Below, piece by piece: positions 6,529 through 12,628 of a stretch of DNA of 12,628 nucleotides. The notes beneath the pieces are model-generated. The model had not been told where the DNA came from. It was given only the letters and a program-made list of their open reading frames with translations, and did not search any database. The stretch covers positions 1 through 12,628 of the forward strand of contig JASHQP010000220.1 of the NCBI GenBank assembly GCA_030039095.1, written 5' to 3'. How positions within the stretch are numbered: the first letter of the stretch is position 1; every line of letters begins with the position of its first letter. The DNA is from Streptosporangiaceae bacterium. Lineage in GTDB: Bacteria; Actinomycetota; Actinomycetes; Streptosporangiales; Streptosporangiaceae. A program made the translations under genes and the position numbers.

Positions 6529-7626
6529 TCAGGCGCTGACCTCCGTGCGCAGCAGCGACAGCTTCTCCACCACGGGGGCGTCGGAGAACGTGAACAGGTC
6601 CAGGCCGGTGTCGGCGTGCAGGGCCAGCTCGCACCACGAGGGGACGGCGAACACGTCACCGCGTGTCAGCAATTGCGGATCGCCGTCGAGCGTGACCATG
6701 CCGCTGCCGTCGAAGACCTGCCAGACCGAGGACGCCGTGGTGCGGGATGCCGGGGTGGCGGTGCCGGCCCGCAGGCGGTGCATCTCGGTCCGCATCGTGG
6801 TGAGCGCGTCCCCTCCGGTCGTCGGGTTCGTGAACCGCACGGCGGCGTGACCCGGCGCCACAACCCCGGGATGCCCTTCGGCGTCGAGTTCGAGCTGCGC
6901 GCTCAGCGCCGCGTCGGTGTGCGCCCACCGGTAGGCCATCAGCGGGGACGCCGGGCGCGGCTTTCCCGCGGCCGACACCGGGACCAGCCCGGGCCCGCCC
7001 CACAGCCGTTCGGAACGGCTGCGATCCGGGGTCGAGGTGTTTTGGGGCTCGTCCGGGCCGAACTCGAAGAATCCCTGATCGATGGTGGCGACGAGCGGGA
7101 TGTCGAGGCCGTCGAGCCACGCCATCGGGGCGTCGGAGACGTTGTGGTGCCCGTGGAAGTGCCATCCGGGCGTGAGCAGCAGATCGCCGCGGCGCATGGC
7201 CACCGGGTCGCCGTCGACGACCGTCCACACGCCCTCGCCCTCCACGACGAACCGGAACGCGGACTGGGTGTGCCGGTGCTCGGGCGCGCTCTCCCGGGGA
7301 GCGAGGTACTGGATCGCGGCCCACAGCGTGGGCGTGGCGTAGGGGTCGCCCGGCAGGCCCGGGTTGCCGAGCCCGATCGCGCGGCGCTCACCGCCCCGCC
7401 CGACCGGCACGAGCTCGGCGCTGCGCGCGGCGAGCGGGTACAGCTCGGCCCAGCGCCACAGGTGCGGCACCGCGCGCGGCCGGGGATGCGGCGGCATCAG
7501 GTCCTCGCGGGTGCGCCACAGCGGCGTCATGCCGGCCGCGTCGAAGTCGCGGTAGAGCGCGGCGAGCCTGGCCTGATGCTCGGGATGGTCGAAGCCGGCC
7601 GCGGCTTCGTTCTCTACCCTGGTCAT
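6529..7626 (-). CDS. Gentisate/salicylate 1,2-dioxygenase-like bicupin
   Basis: A 365-residue bicupin matching gentisate 1,2-dioxygenase and its relatives (salicylate and 1-hydroxy-2-naphthoate dioxygenases) in length and layout. These Fe(II) enzymes open an aromatic ring with O2 between the carboxyl-bearing carbon and the adjacent hydroxylated carbon. The N-terminal cupin holds the metal site: H117 and H119 in PEHRHTQSAFRFVVEG, and the third His most likely H158 in GDLLLTPGWHFHGHHN. Upstream, LWRWAELYPLAARSAELV (56-73) is characteristic of the family. The C-terminal cupin (about 265-365) lacks a full His set, as is usual. ATG 7626 follows an in-frame TAG six bases upstream, so no longer start is possible. 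AGGAG is too close, while GGGAAGG eight bases upstream is better placed. It follows the SDR gene by 73 bases. Substrate choice among gentisate, salicylate and naphthoates is undecided. Confidence 0.87.
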   Translation of the reverse strand: MTRVENEAAAGFDHPEHQARLAALYRDFDAAGMTPLWRTREDLMPPHPRPRAVPHLWRWAELYPLAARSAELVPVGRGGERRAIGLGNPGLPGDPYATPTLWAAIQYLAPRESAPEHRHTQSAFRFVVEGEGVWTVVDGDPVAMRRGDLLLTPGWHFHGHHNVSDAPMAWLDGLDIPLVATIDQGFFEFGPDEPQNTSTPDRSRSERLWGGPGLVPVSAAGKPRPASPLMAYRWAHTDAALSAQLELDAEGHPGVVAPGHAAVRFTNPTTGGDALTTMRTEMHRLRAGTATPASRTTASSVWQVFDGSGMVTLDGDPQLLTRGDVFAVPSWCELALHADTGLDLFTFSDAPVVEKLSLLRTEVSA

Positions 7627-7647
7627 CTCCTATGCCTTCCCGTTATG

Positions 7648-7684
7648 CGGTAGATGAGTGGTTCTGTGTGCGAGCCATCTACCG
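7648..7684. repeat. Nine-base perfect inverted repeat between the SDR and dioxygenase genes
   Basis: CGGTAGATG (7648-7656) and CATCTACCG (7676-7684) are perfect complements separated by 19 bases. The pair occupies half of the 73-base gap between two genes of one operon. In mRNA it would form a stem-loop ending 22 bases before the dioxygenase start. As DNA it could be an operator with half-site centres 28 bases apart. There is no T-run, so simple termination is unlikely. Confidence 0.5.
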
Positions 7685-7699
7685 GACAAGGGAGGAGGG

Positions 7700-8491
7700 T
7701 CAGTAGGGCGACGTACCGCCGTCCACGTTGATCGCGGTGCCGGTGACACCCGCGCCCGCGTCCGAGGCCAGCAGCATCGCCATCGCCACGACCTCCTCGA
7801 CGGTGTTGATGCTCTTCGTCAGCGTCTCATCCGCGTAGCCGCCAAGGAAGCTCTCGTAGCTGACCCCGGCTGCCTCTGCGGCTTTCCGGCCCGTGATCTT
7901 CATCAGGTCGGTCTCGACCGCGCCCGGGCAGATCGCGTTCGCGGTGACGCCCCTCGGCCCGTACTCGACGGCGACCGCCTTGGTGAAACCGATCACGGCG
8001 TGCTTGAACGTCGCGTAGTGGCTGGCGAGCGGCTTCTTGACCATCTTGCCCTCGACCGACGAGATGTTGATGATGCGGCCCCAGTGGCGATCGACCATGG
8101 ACGGCAGCGCCCGGCGCGTGGCCCAGAACGCCGAGTTCAGGATCCAGTCCTGCGCCTCGCGCCACGCCTGGTCGGACAGCTCCGCGACCTCGGCGAACCC
8201 GCTCGAACCGCCGGCGTTGTTGACCAGGATGTCCACGTGGCCGAAGCGCCCGGCAGCCGCATCGATCAGCTGCTCGACATCGGCCTGGATGCGCGCGTCC
8301 CCCGCCACGAAGAGCACGGGCCGCTCCTCGCCGAGCTCCGCAACCGCCTGCTTGCCCTTGTCCGGAGAGCGGCCGCTGATCACGACCGACGCGCCGGCGT
8401 CGAGGAGGGCCTGCGCGATGCCGAAGCCGATCCCGCGCGTCCCGCCGGTCACCACGGCGACGTGGCCGGTCATGTCGTTGCCAGGGGACAT
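7700..8491 (-). CDS. Short-chain dehydrogenase/reductase (classical SDR)
   Basis: A 263-residue NAD(P)-dependent oxidoreductase of the classical SDR type. The Rossmann motif TGGTRGIG is at 15-22, NNAG at 91-94, and the catalytic set is N119, S145, Y159 and K163 (YATFK). PG in AICPGAVETDLM and the C-terminal VTGTAINVDGGTSPY are typical. R41 after the second strand (SGRS) hints at NADP(H), but this is weak evidence. ATG 8491 is supported by GGAAGG ten bases upstream at 8507-8502; M7 is a possible inner start without a ribosome binding site. It is the first gene after a strong minus-strand promoter and precedes the ring-cleaving dioxygenase. A role as alcohol, cis-dihydrodiol or hydroxyacyl dehydrogenase in the same pathway is plausible. 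The region 195-230 resembles 3-hydroxybutyrate-dehydrogenase-like SDRs, but substrate cannot be settled from sequence. Confidence 0.9.
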   Translation of the reverse strand: MSPGNDMTGHVAVVTGGTRGIGFGIAQALLDAGASVVISGRSPDKGKQAVAELGEERPVLFVAGDARIQADVEQLIDAAAGRFGHVDILVNNAGGSSGFAEVAELSDQAWREAQDWILNSAFWATRRALPSMVDRHWGRIINISSVEGKMVKKPLASHYATFKHAVIGFTKAVAVEYGPRGVTANAICPGAVETDLMKITGRKAAEAAGVSYESFLGGYADETLTKSINTVEEVVAMAMLLASDAGAGVTGTAINVDGGTSPY

Positions 8492-8540
8492 CGATGGCTT
8501 GCCTTCCTCAGGGCCTGTGCCGCTACTCGGTCAAGCTGGC

Positions 8541-8564
8541 TATTGATAATATTGATTATTAATA
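8541..8564. promoter_or_regulatory. AT-rich operator-like dyad over the SDR promoter
   Basis: TATTGATAAT (8541-8550) and ATTATTAATA (8555-8564) form a 10-base inverted repeat with one mismatch and a 4-base spacer. It overlaps the -10 and most of the spacer of the SDR promoter, so a bound protein would block RNA polymerase. AT-rich dyads suit Lrp/AsnC and MarR regulators. The divergent Lrp/AsnC gene is the nearest candidate. Confidence 0.55.
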
Positions 8565-8574
8565 TTCCGGTCAA
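8546..8574 (-). promoter_or_regulatory. Near-consensus sigma70-type promoter of the SDR-dioxygenase operon
   Basis: On the minus strand TTGACC (8574-8569) is followed by exactly 17 bases and TATTAT (8551-8546). Each box matches the consensus at five of six positions, unusually good for a high-GC actinomycete. Transcription would start near 8540, giving a leader of about 48 bases before the SDR ATG at 8491. Confidence 0.72.
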
Positions 8575-8863
8575 GGTGCACTCAGCTCACCGTGAGGCAC
8601 GCGCTGATCGGGTTGGCAACCGGCACTATGGGCCGGTGACGGATGCCGTGCGCTATCGCTTTGGCCCGTGAAGCGCTGTACCCGGCGACGGCCTCTCATG
8701 GCGCAGGTAGCGAGAACGGCAGTTCCGCGTCGGGATCGTCAGATTGCGCGGCCCTGATCTCTCACGAAAGCCTGCACATACAATGATCCGGCGCCCATTT
8801 GATCGCATTCTGGAGTCACCGCGGTCAGCAACCGATTTCAACGAGCGGACTCTGGCCTCGCAG
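8565..8863. other. Non-coding stretch upstream of the Lrp gene
   Basis: Beyond the SDR promoter I see no convincing gene here. It holds short dyads: CTCAC/GTGAG around one base (8586-8596), GGTTG/CAACC around one base (8611-8621), and ACCGGC/GCCGGT with a seven-base loop (8619-8637). TACAAT at 8779-8784 is a possible -10 for the Lrp gene, but no good -35 pairs with it. Confidence 0.4.
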
Positions 8864-9451
8864 ATGACATCAATCTCGGCTCCCCTGGCCAAGCTGGCCC
8901 GCATCACCAGTCACCCCACGCCCGAGGTCGAGGTCGACGCCGTCGACCTCGCGCTGCTCTCGGAGCTCGCCTCGGATGCACGCCAGTCACAGCGCGGGCT
9001 TGCCCGGAAGCTGGAGGTTTCGCCGTCTGCTGTTGCCGACCGTCTGGCACGCCTCGAGCGGAGCGGCGTTATCCGCGGCTACCGGGTCGACGTCGACTGG
9101 GCAGCCCTCGGTTTCCCGGTCATCGTGTACATGGCGGTGACCGTCGGGCCGGGCATGGACCTGGCCGAGGTCATAACCGCAATGCGGGCGCTGCCTGAGG
9201 CCGGGGAGATGAGCGTGGTCACCGGGCCGCATGACCTGCTGGTGCGGCTTCGGCTCCGCGACCATGCGCACCTGCGCCAGCTGCTGCTGGGCGGCGTCTT
9301 CCAGATCGAGGGCGTACAGCGCACCGAGACGTTCCTGTCCCTGGCCGACCTCGATGCCGGCAACGTCACCGCCGCCAGGCTGGAGCTGATCCATCAGCGC
9401 CTGAAGGCGCTGGGGGTAACTCCGTCGCGTAGACACTCGGTGAACCTTTGA
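8864..9451 (+). CDS. Lrp/AsnC-family transcriptional regulator
   Basis: From ATG 8864 this is a 195-residue regulator. An N-terminal extension of about 22 residues precedes the canonical beginning VDAVDLALLSELASDARQS. The helix-turn-helix is at about 42-66 (RGLARKLEVSPSAVADRL), followed by LERSGVIRGYRVDVD, which is typical of the family. The C-terminal RAM ligand-binding domain spans about 84-165 and includes the characteristic VVTGPHDLLVRLRLRD. Lrp/AsnC proteins assemble into octamers or similar and respond to amino acids or related small molecules. In-frame alternatives are ATG 8783 and TTG 8744, neither with a strong ribosome binding site. The 8864 start gives a length nearer the family norm but also lacks a clear Shine-Dalgarno. 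The gene is divergent from the SDR-dioxygenase operon, the usual arrangement for a local regulator. Confidence 0.87.
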   Translation: MTSISAPLAKLARITSHPTPEVEVDAVDLALLSELASDARQSQRGLARKLEVSPSAVADRLARLERSGVIRGYRVDVDWAALGFPVIVYMAVTVGPGMDLAEVITAMRALPEAGEMSVVTGPHDLLVRLRLRDHAHLRQLLLGGVFQIEGVQRTETFLSLADLDAGNVTAARLELIHQRLKALGVTPSRRHSVNL

Positions 9452-9465
9452 TCACGCTCAGCGGA

Positions 9466-9486
9466 TCGGCGTGACGTAATCGCCGA
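9466..9486 (+). terminator. Weak candidate terminator hairpin after the Lrp gene
   Basis: TCGGCG (9466-9471) and CGCCGA (9481-9486) form a 6-pair stem with a nine-base loop, 14 bases after the Lrp stop. No T-run follows, so the call rests on position and stem only. Confidence 0.3.
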
Positions 9487-9505
9487 GCTTGCTATGTGGA
9501 ATGCC

Positions 9506-9632
9506 GGTATTGACCGATTCCGGGCTGGGTCTGCCCCTTGCCGCGCCGCCGGCCAGACCACCCCGTGGCCGTTCCGTGACGCAGCGACACCACTGGATGC
9601 ACTTGACTGGAAAGACGCCCCAGGTATTGACC
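9506..9632 (+). repeat. Direct repeat GGTATTGACC in the importer upstream region
   Basis: Identical 10-base copies lie at 9506-9515 and 9623-9632, 117 bases apart. A third shorter copy, ATTGACC, is at 9685-9691 inside the dyad cluster. The second copy could double as a -35 (TTGACC 9627-9632), 17 bases before TACCGT (9650-9655), which fits only TANNNT. They may be activator or repressor half-sites, or repeated -35-like boxes. Confidence 0.35.
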
Positions 9633-9674
9633 ATTGAAAATGCCAGAGGTACCGTCCACCTATCAGGTGACTAT

Positions 9675-9705
9675 ATTTACGACGATTGACCGAACGTTCG
9701 TAAAT
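9675..9705. promoter_or_regulatory. Nested dyads upstream of the importer operon (probable operator)
   Basis: ATTTACGA (9675-9682) and TCGTAAAT (9698-9705) are perfect 8-base complements with centres 23 bases apart. Within them lies a perfect 10-base palindrome, CGAACGTTCG (9691-9700), which resembles TetR-family operators. No TetR gene is in the window. The site is about 100 bases before the binding-protein gene. Confidence 0.5.
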
Positions 9706-9803
9706 CCGGGCATGGCGTCTTGGGCTGAGGCGTGCTCACGTAGTGACCGCTTCGCCCGCCGCCGTAACTGTGCTGGTCGCTGGCTGGGAGGAAGGGGCGG
9801 AGA

Positions 9804-11444
9804 ATGGAGCCGAAGTCCCGAAGAGGAATCTCGTCGGCAGCTCTCGGACGGCGGGCCTTCCTCGGCGGTGCGGTCACGTTGGGCGCCTACGGCGCCCTGT
9901 CAGGTGCCCTCGCCGGCTGCAGCACCGGCTCGGCTTCGCCGGGCTCCTCGTCGGCGAAGAGCCTGGCTTCGGGTGTCTTCCAGAATCCGGATTCGCTGGA
10001 CCCAGGGGCTACCGGCCTGGTCAGCGTCGCTCAGATGCTGAGCACGATGTTCGACCCGCTGATGTGGAAGTTCCCGAACGACCCAACGTACTACCCCGGC
10101 CTTGCGCAGAGCTACACCGTCTCCGCCGACGCCAAGACGTACACGTTCAAACTCCGCCACGGCGTCAAGTTCCATGACGGGACGCCGTTCAATGCCGATG
10201 CGGTGAAGGCGACCTTCGATCACATCGTCAACCCCGCGACGAAGTCACTGTCGGCCATCGGCGCGCTCGGGCCTTACGTCGAGACCCGGGTACTGGATCC
10301 GTACACCGCGCAGGTGGTCTTCTCGGCGCCCAATGCGGCCTTCGTTAACGAGATGACTCAGGTCACGCTCGCCATTTCCTCACCCGCGGCGCTGAAGAAG
10401 TACGGTTCCGGGTACGACACGCATCCGGTTGGCACCGGGCCGTTCAAGTTCCAGCAGTTCGTGAACAATGAAAAGGTCGTCGTGGTGCGGAACCCGGATT
10501 ACGCCTGGAGCCCGACACCGCTGGGCGGCGGGAAACCGGCGCTGCTGGACCAGATCACGTTCCGCATTCTTCCCGACCCCTCGTCGCAGGCGGACGCGCT
10601 GACGACCAACGAGATCCAGATCGGCCAGAACCTCAATCCCGGCGACGTCACTAGCGCCGTGAGCTCGGGAAAGAAGAAGCTGACCGCGCTGTCGTCGGGC
10701 ATGCCGTACTGCATCATGATCAACGCACAGAAGGCGCCGACCGACGACCTGAGGGTCCGCCAGGCCCTCGAGTACTCGATCAACAACAAGGCGATCATCG
10801 AGACCCTGTTCAAGGGCCTGTACTCGCCCGCCGACAGCGTGCTCACGCCGGTCAGCGCCGGCTACGCCGCGGACCAGGCGCTCTACAGCTACAACCCGAC
10901 CAAGGCAGGCCAGTTGCTCGACGCCGCCGGCTGGAAGATGGGATCCGGCGGTGTTCGCAGCCGGGACGGCCAGCAGCTGACCCTGCAGTTCATCAACATC
11001 GCCAACTTCGGCTTCGACGGCATATCGCAGCTGATGCAGGCGCAGATGAACGCTGTCGGCATCCACAGCGTCATTACCGACCAGGCATTCCCGAGCGTCT
11101 CCACCACCTACGACCAGGGCAAGCAGAACCTGGCGGACTGGTTCTACTACGACGTCGATCCCTACCTGTTCAACACCGTCTTCAACTCCACCCAGATCAA
11201 GGCCGGCTTCAACTGGGAGCACTACGACAACCCGGCAATCAACACCGCGATCGCGGCAGCCAACGCCGACACCAACGATGCCTCACGGGTCGCGAAATAC
11301 CAGGCCATCGCGCTGACGCTGGCCCAGTCGGCGACGATCATCCCGATCTACAACCTGGAAAGCATCCTGGTGACCCAGCCGGACGTCAGCGGCATCAAAT
11401 TCGACCTGACCGCCCAGCCGCTGTATCACCAGGTGACGGTCTGA
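9804..11444 (+). CDS. Peptide-type ABC transporter substrate-binding lipoprotein (family 5)
   Basis: A 546-residue extracellular solute-binding protein of the SBP_bac_5 (DppA/OppA) type, anchored to the membrane outer face. The N-terminus has a twin-arginine motif GRRAFLGG (R16, R17), a hydrophobic segment and the lipobox LAGC with the lipidated C39. It should therefore be exported by Tat and processed as a lipoprotein. The Ser-rich linker 40-52 is typical. Family landmarks are SYTVSADAKTYTFKLRHGVKFHDGTPFNADAVKATFDHI (about 103-141), HPVGTGPFKF (about 207-216) and DDLRVRQALEYSINNKAII. ATG 9804 follows GGAG at 9799-9802 and a purine-rich stretch. It is the first gene of the importer operon. 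Family members bind di- or oligopeptides, but also nickel, haem, glutathione or opines, so the ligand is open. Confidence 0.92.
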   Translation: MEPKSRRGISSAALGRRAFLGGAVTLGAYGALSGALAGCSTGSASPGSSSAKSLASGVFQNPDSLDPGATGLVSVAQMLSTMFDPLMWKFPNDPTYYPGLAQSYTVSADAKTYTFKLRHGVKFHDGTPFNADAVKATFDHIVNPATKSLSAIGALGPYVETRVLDPYTAQVVFSAPNAAFVNEMTQVTLAISSPAALKKYGSGYDTHPVGTGPFKFQQFVNNEKVVVVRNPDYAWSPTPLGGGKPALLDQITFRILPDPSSQADALTTNEIQIGQNLNPGDVTSAVSSGKKKLTALSSGMPYCIMINAQKAPTDDLRVRQALEYSINNKAIIETLFKGLYSPADSVLTPVSAGYAADQALYSYNPTKAGQLLDAAGWKMGSGGVRSRDGQQLTLQFINIANFGFDGISQLMQAQMNAVGIHSVITDQAFPSVSTTYDQGKQNLADWFYYDVDPYLFNTVFNSTQIKAGFNWEHYDNPAINTAIAAANADTNDASRVAKYQAIALTLAQSATIIPIYNLESILVTQPDVSGIKFDLTAQPLYHQVTV

Positions 11445-11466
11445 CTGTGCAGCCGAGGCACCAGCC

Positions 11467-12399
11467 ATGATCAGCTTTATCGTGCGGCGGCTTCTCGTCA
11501 CCGTGCCGGTGCTGTTTGGCATCACGGTGCTGGTGTTCTTGATCCTGCACGTCATCCCGGGTAACCCGGCACAGATCCTGCTGTTCGGCTCCAGCCCGAC
11601 GCCTGGCCAGATCGACGCGCTCGATAAACAGCTCGGCCTGAATGGCTCCCTGCCGGATCAGTACTGGCGCTACCTGGTCCAGCTCCTGCACGGCAACCTC
11701 GGCTATTCGTACAGCTCACAGCAGACGGTGGCGTCCGAGATCGCCAGCCAGCTCCCGTACACCATCAACCTCACGATCGCCGCGCTGGTGGTCGCGATCG
11801 GTGTCGGCGTTCCGCTCGGCATCGTCGCGGGCGTGCGCCCCGGCGGCGTCATCGACAAGGTGGCGACCGGCATCTCCGTGCTGGGCGTCGCGATCCCGTA
11901 TTTCTGGCTGGCGATCCTGCTGATCCTGCTGTTCGCCGTGAAGCTGCGGCTGCTGCCGGCGCTCGGAACCGGCTCGGCCGACTCCATCATCCTGCCGGCC
12001 ATCGCGCTGGGCTGGGGCTTCGCCGCGATCATCACCAGGCTGCTGCGGAACAACCTCATCGAGGTGTACGGACGCCCCTTCATGCTGGTGGCGCGCGCCA
12101 AGGGCTGCTCCGGGTGGGTCCTGCTGTGGCGGCACGCGCTGCGCAACGCGATCGCCTCCACCGTCACCATCGTCGGCCTGCAAGTCGGGTACCTGCTGGC
12201 CGGCGCCGTGGCGATCGAAGTGATCTTCGGGCGACCCGGGCTTGGCAGCTTCCTCGTCGCGCGCATCCAGGAGAAGGACGTCCCCTCCATTCAGGGCGTG
12301 GTCCTTCTCGTCGCCGTCACCTACCTCGTCGTCAACCTTCTCGTCGACATCGCACACGCGCTGCTCGACCCGCGGATCCGCCAGATCTGGTCGCGATGA
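11467..12399 (+). CDS. Dipeptide/oligopeptide ABC transporter permease, DppB/OppB type
   Basis: A 310-residue inner-membrane permease. TM1 (about 9-30) begins with ISFIVRRLLVTVPVLFGITV and is followed by HVIPGNP, the family's usual lPGDP position with Asn for Asp. Five more helices follow. The cytoplasmic coupling loop with the EAA-type sequence FMLVARAKG, then HALRNA about ten residues later, is at about 204-227 and would contact the ATPase. FGRPGLGSFLVARIQEKDVPSIQG is a hallmark of the DppB group. ATG 11467 has GAGG at 11455-11458, and the gap from the binding-protein stop is 22 bases. The stop overlaps the next permease start (ATGA), so the two permeases are translationally coupled. Confidence 0.93.
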   Translation: MISFIVRRLLVTVPVLFGITVLVFLILHVIPGNPAQILLFGSSPTPGQIDALDKQLGLNGSLPDQYWRYLVQLLHGNLGYSYSSQQTVASEIASQLPYTINLTIAALVVAIGVGVPLGIVAGVRPGGVIDKVATGISVLGVAIPYFWLAILLILLFAVKLRLLPALGTGSADSIILPAIALGWGFAAIITRLLRNNLIEVYGRPFMLVARAKGCSGWVLLWRHALRNAIASTVTIVGLQVGYLLAGAVAIEVIFGRPGLGSFLVARIQEKDVPSIQGVVLLVAVTYLVVNLLVDIAHALLDPRIRQIWSR

Positions 12400-12628
12400 C
12401 GGCCGGCACCGTCCGCACGCAAGCCGTGGCTCCCCCGCTGCCGAGCCGCCGCGGCGTGCTGGCGGCGCGCTTCCGCCTCGCGGCGAGTCGCGACCCGCTG
12501 GGGTTCACCGCCACGGTGCTCGCGGTGCTGCTGGTGCTGGCCGCGGTGCTCGCCCCGCTGCTGCCGCTGCCGAACCCCGCCAGCCTGGTCGCGCCGTCTC
12601 AGCAGGCGCCCAGCCTGCACCATCTGTT
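12396..12628 (+). CDS. DppC/OppC-type ABC permease, N-terminal part (runs off right edge)
   Basis: ATG 12396 overlaps the TGA of the DppB-type gene in an ATGA junction, and the frame is open to the window end (77 codons). The product starts MTAGTVRTQAVAPPLPSRRG. It continues with a basic cytoplasmic stretch (ARFRLAASRDPLGF) and a first transmembrane helix of Leu, Val and Ala (about residues 39-58), then LPNPASLVAPSQQAPSLHHL. DppC-type permeases usually reach a GTDxxGRD motif at this point, and HHL at the edge is where it would begin. Position after DppB and this N-terminal layout support the call. The ATPase subunits probably lie beyond the window. Confidence 0.82.
   Translation, partial: MTAGTVRTQAVAPPLPSRRGVLAARFRLAASRDPLGFTATVLAVLLVLAAVLAPLLPLPNPASLVAPSQQAPSLHHL

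Larger units (their letters stand above)
9452..9803. other. Non-coding upstream region of the peptide importer operon
   Basis: 352 bases without a supportable gene. Contents in order: a weak hairpin after the Lrp stop, two copies of GGTATTGACC (9506 and 9623), CACCT/AGGTG around ATC (9657-9669), TATATT (9672-9677), a dyad cluster (9675-9705), and a purine-rich ribosome binding region (GGAGGAAGG from 9787) before ATG 9804. Confidence 0.5.

Noticed and set aside
5656..7653. Plus-strand open frame (665 codons) opposite the membrane-protein and dioxygenase genes
   Set aside because: No family features, His/Arg/Gly-rich; the minus strand has clear motifs and ribosome binding sites.
9489..9689. 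Possible 66-codon plus-strand small gene between the Lrp and binding-protein genes
   Set aside because: Starts at TTG without a ribosome binding site, has no recognisable features, and overlaps the repeat and dyad region.

Overview
The window has the marks of a high-GC actinomycete. Third codon positions are almost all G or C, GTG starts occur, long antisense reading frames arise as a by-product of that bias, and one promoter looks leaderless with a TANNNT -10 box. The gene content also fits: a MacB-type ABC exporter, a MarR/DHA2 exporter pair, a secreted NlpC/P60 protein and a Tat-type lipoprotein binding protein. I cannot name a genus. No rRNA, tRNA, CRISPR array, insertion sequence or phage gene was recognised.

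Layout. (1) 1-263, minus: the N-terminal part of an acidic, Trp-Pro-Asp-Asp-rich protein of unknown function that runs off the left edge. (2) 530-2758, plus: a permease and ATPase forming a MacB/FtsX-like exporter, with a GC-rich leader that holds a strong hairpin and a G-quadruplex motif. (3) 2840-5037, plus: a MarR regulator overlapping a 14-helix MFS exporter by one base. Its promoter is covered by two dyads and appears to give a leaderless mRNA. A small hairpin terminator follows. (4) 5222-5701, plus: a small secreted NlpC/P60 peptidase whose end overlaps the end of the next minus-strand gene. (5) 8491-5686, minus: an apparent three-gene operon of a short-chain dehydrogenase, a gentisate/salicylate 1,2-dioxygenase-like bicupin and a six-helix membrane protein with HxHH and DEF motifs. 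A near-consensus sigma70-type promoter with an AT-rich operator-like dyad precedes it. (6) 8864-9451, plus: an Lrp/AsnC regulator, divergent from that operon. (7) 9804-12628, plus: a dipeptide/oligopeptide ABC importer operon (binding lipoprotein, DppB-like permease, start of a DppC-like permease) running off the right edge, with dyads and direct repeats in its 352-base upstream region.

How the genes may work together. Units 2 and 3 look like export/resistance functions, the second autoregulated by MarR. Units 5 to 7 could be one catabolic neighbourhood: an Lrp-type sensor controlling a ring-cleaving dioxygenase plus dehydrogenase, beside an importer. That link is inference from adjacency. 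The usual gentisate partners, maleylpyruvate isomerase and fumarylpyruvate hydrolase, are not in the window, so the dioxygenase substrate is open. I see no clear candidate for a wholly new system. The least explained items are the membrane protein of unit 5, the acidic repeat protein at the left edge, and the dyad-rich control regions.
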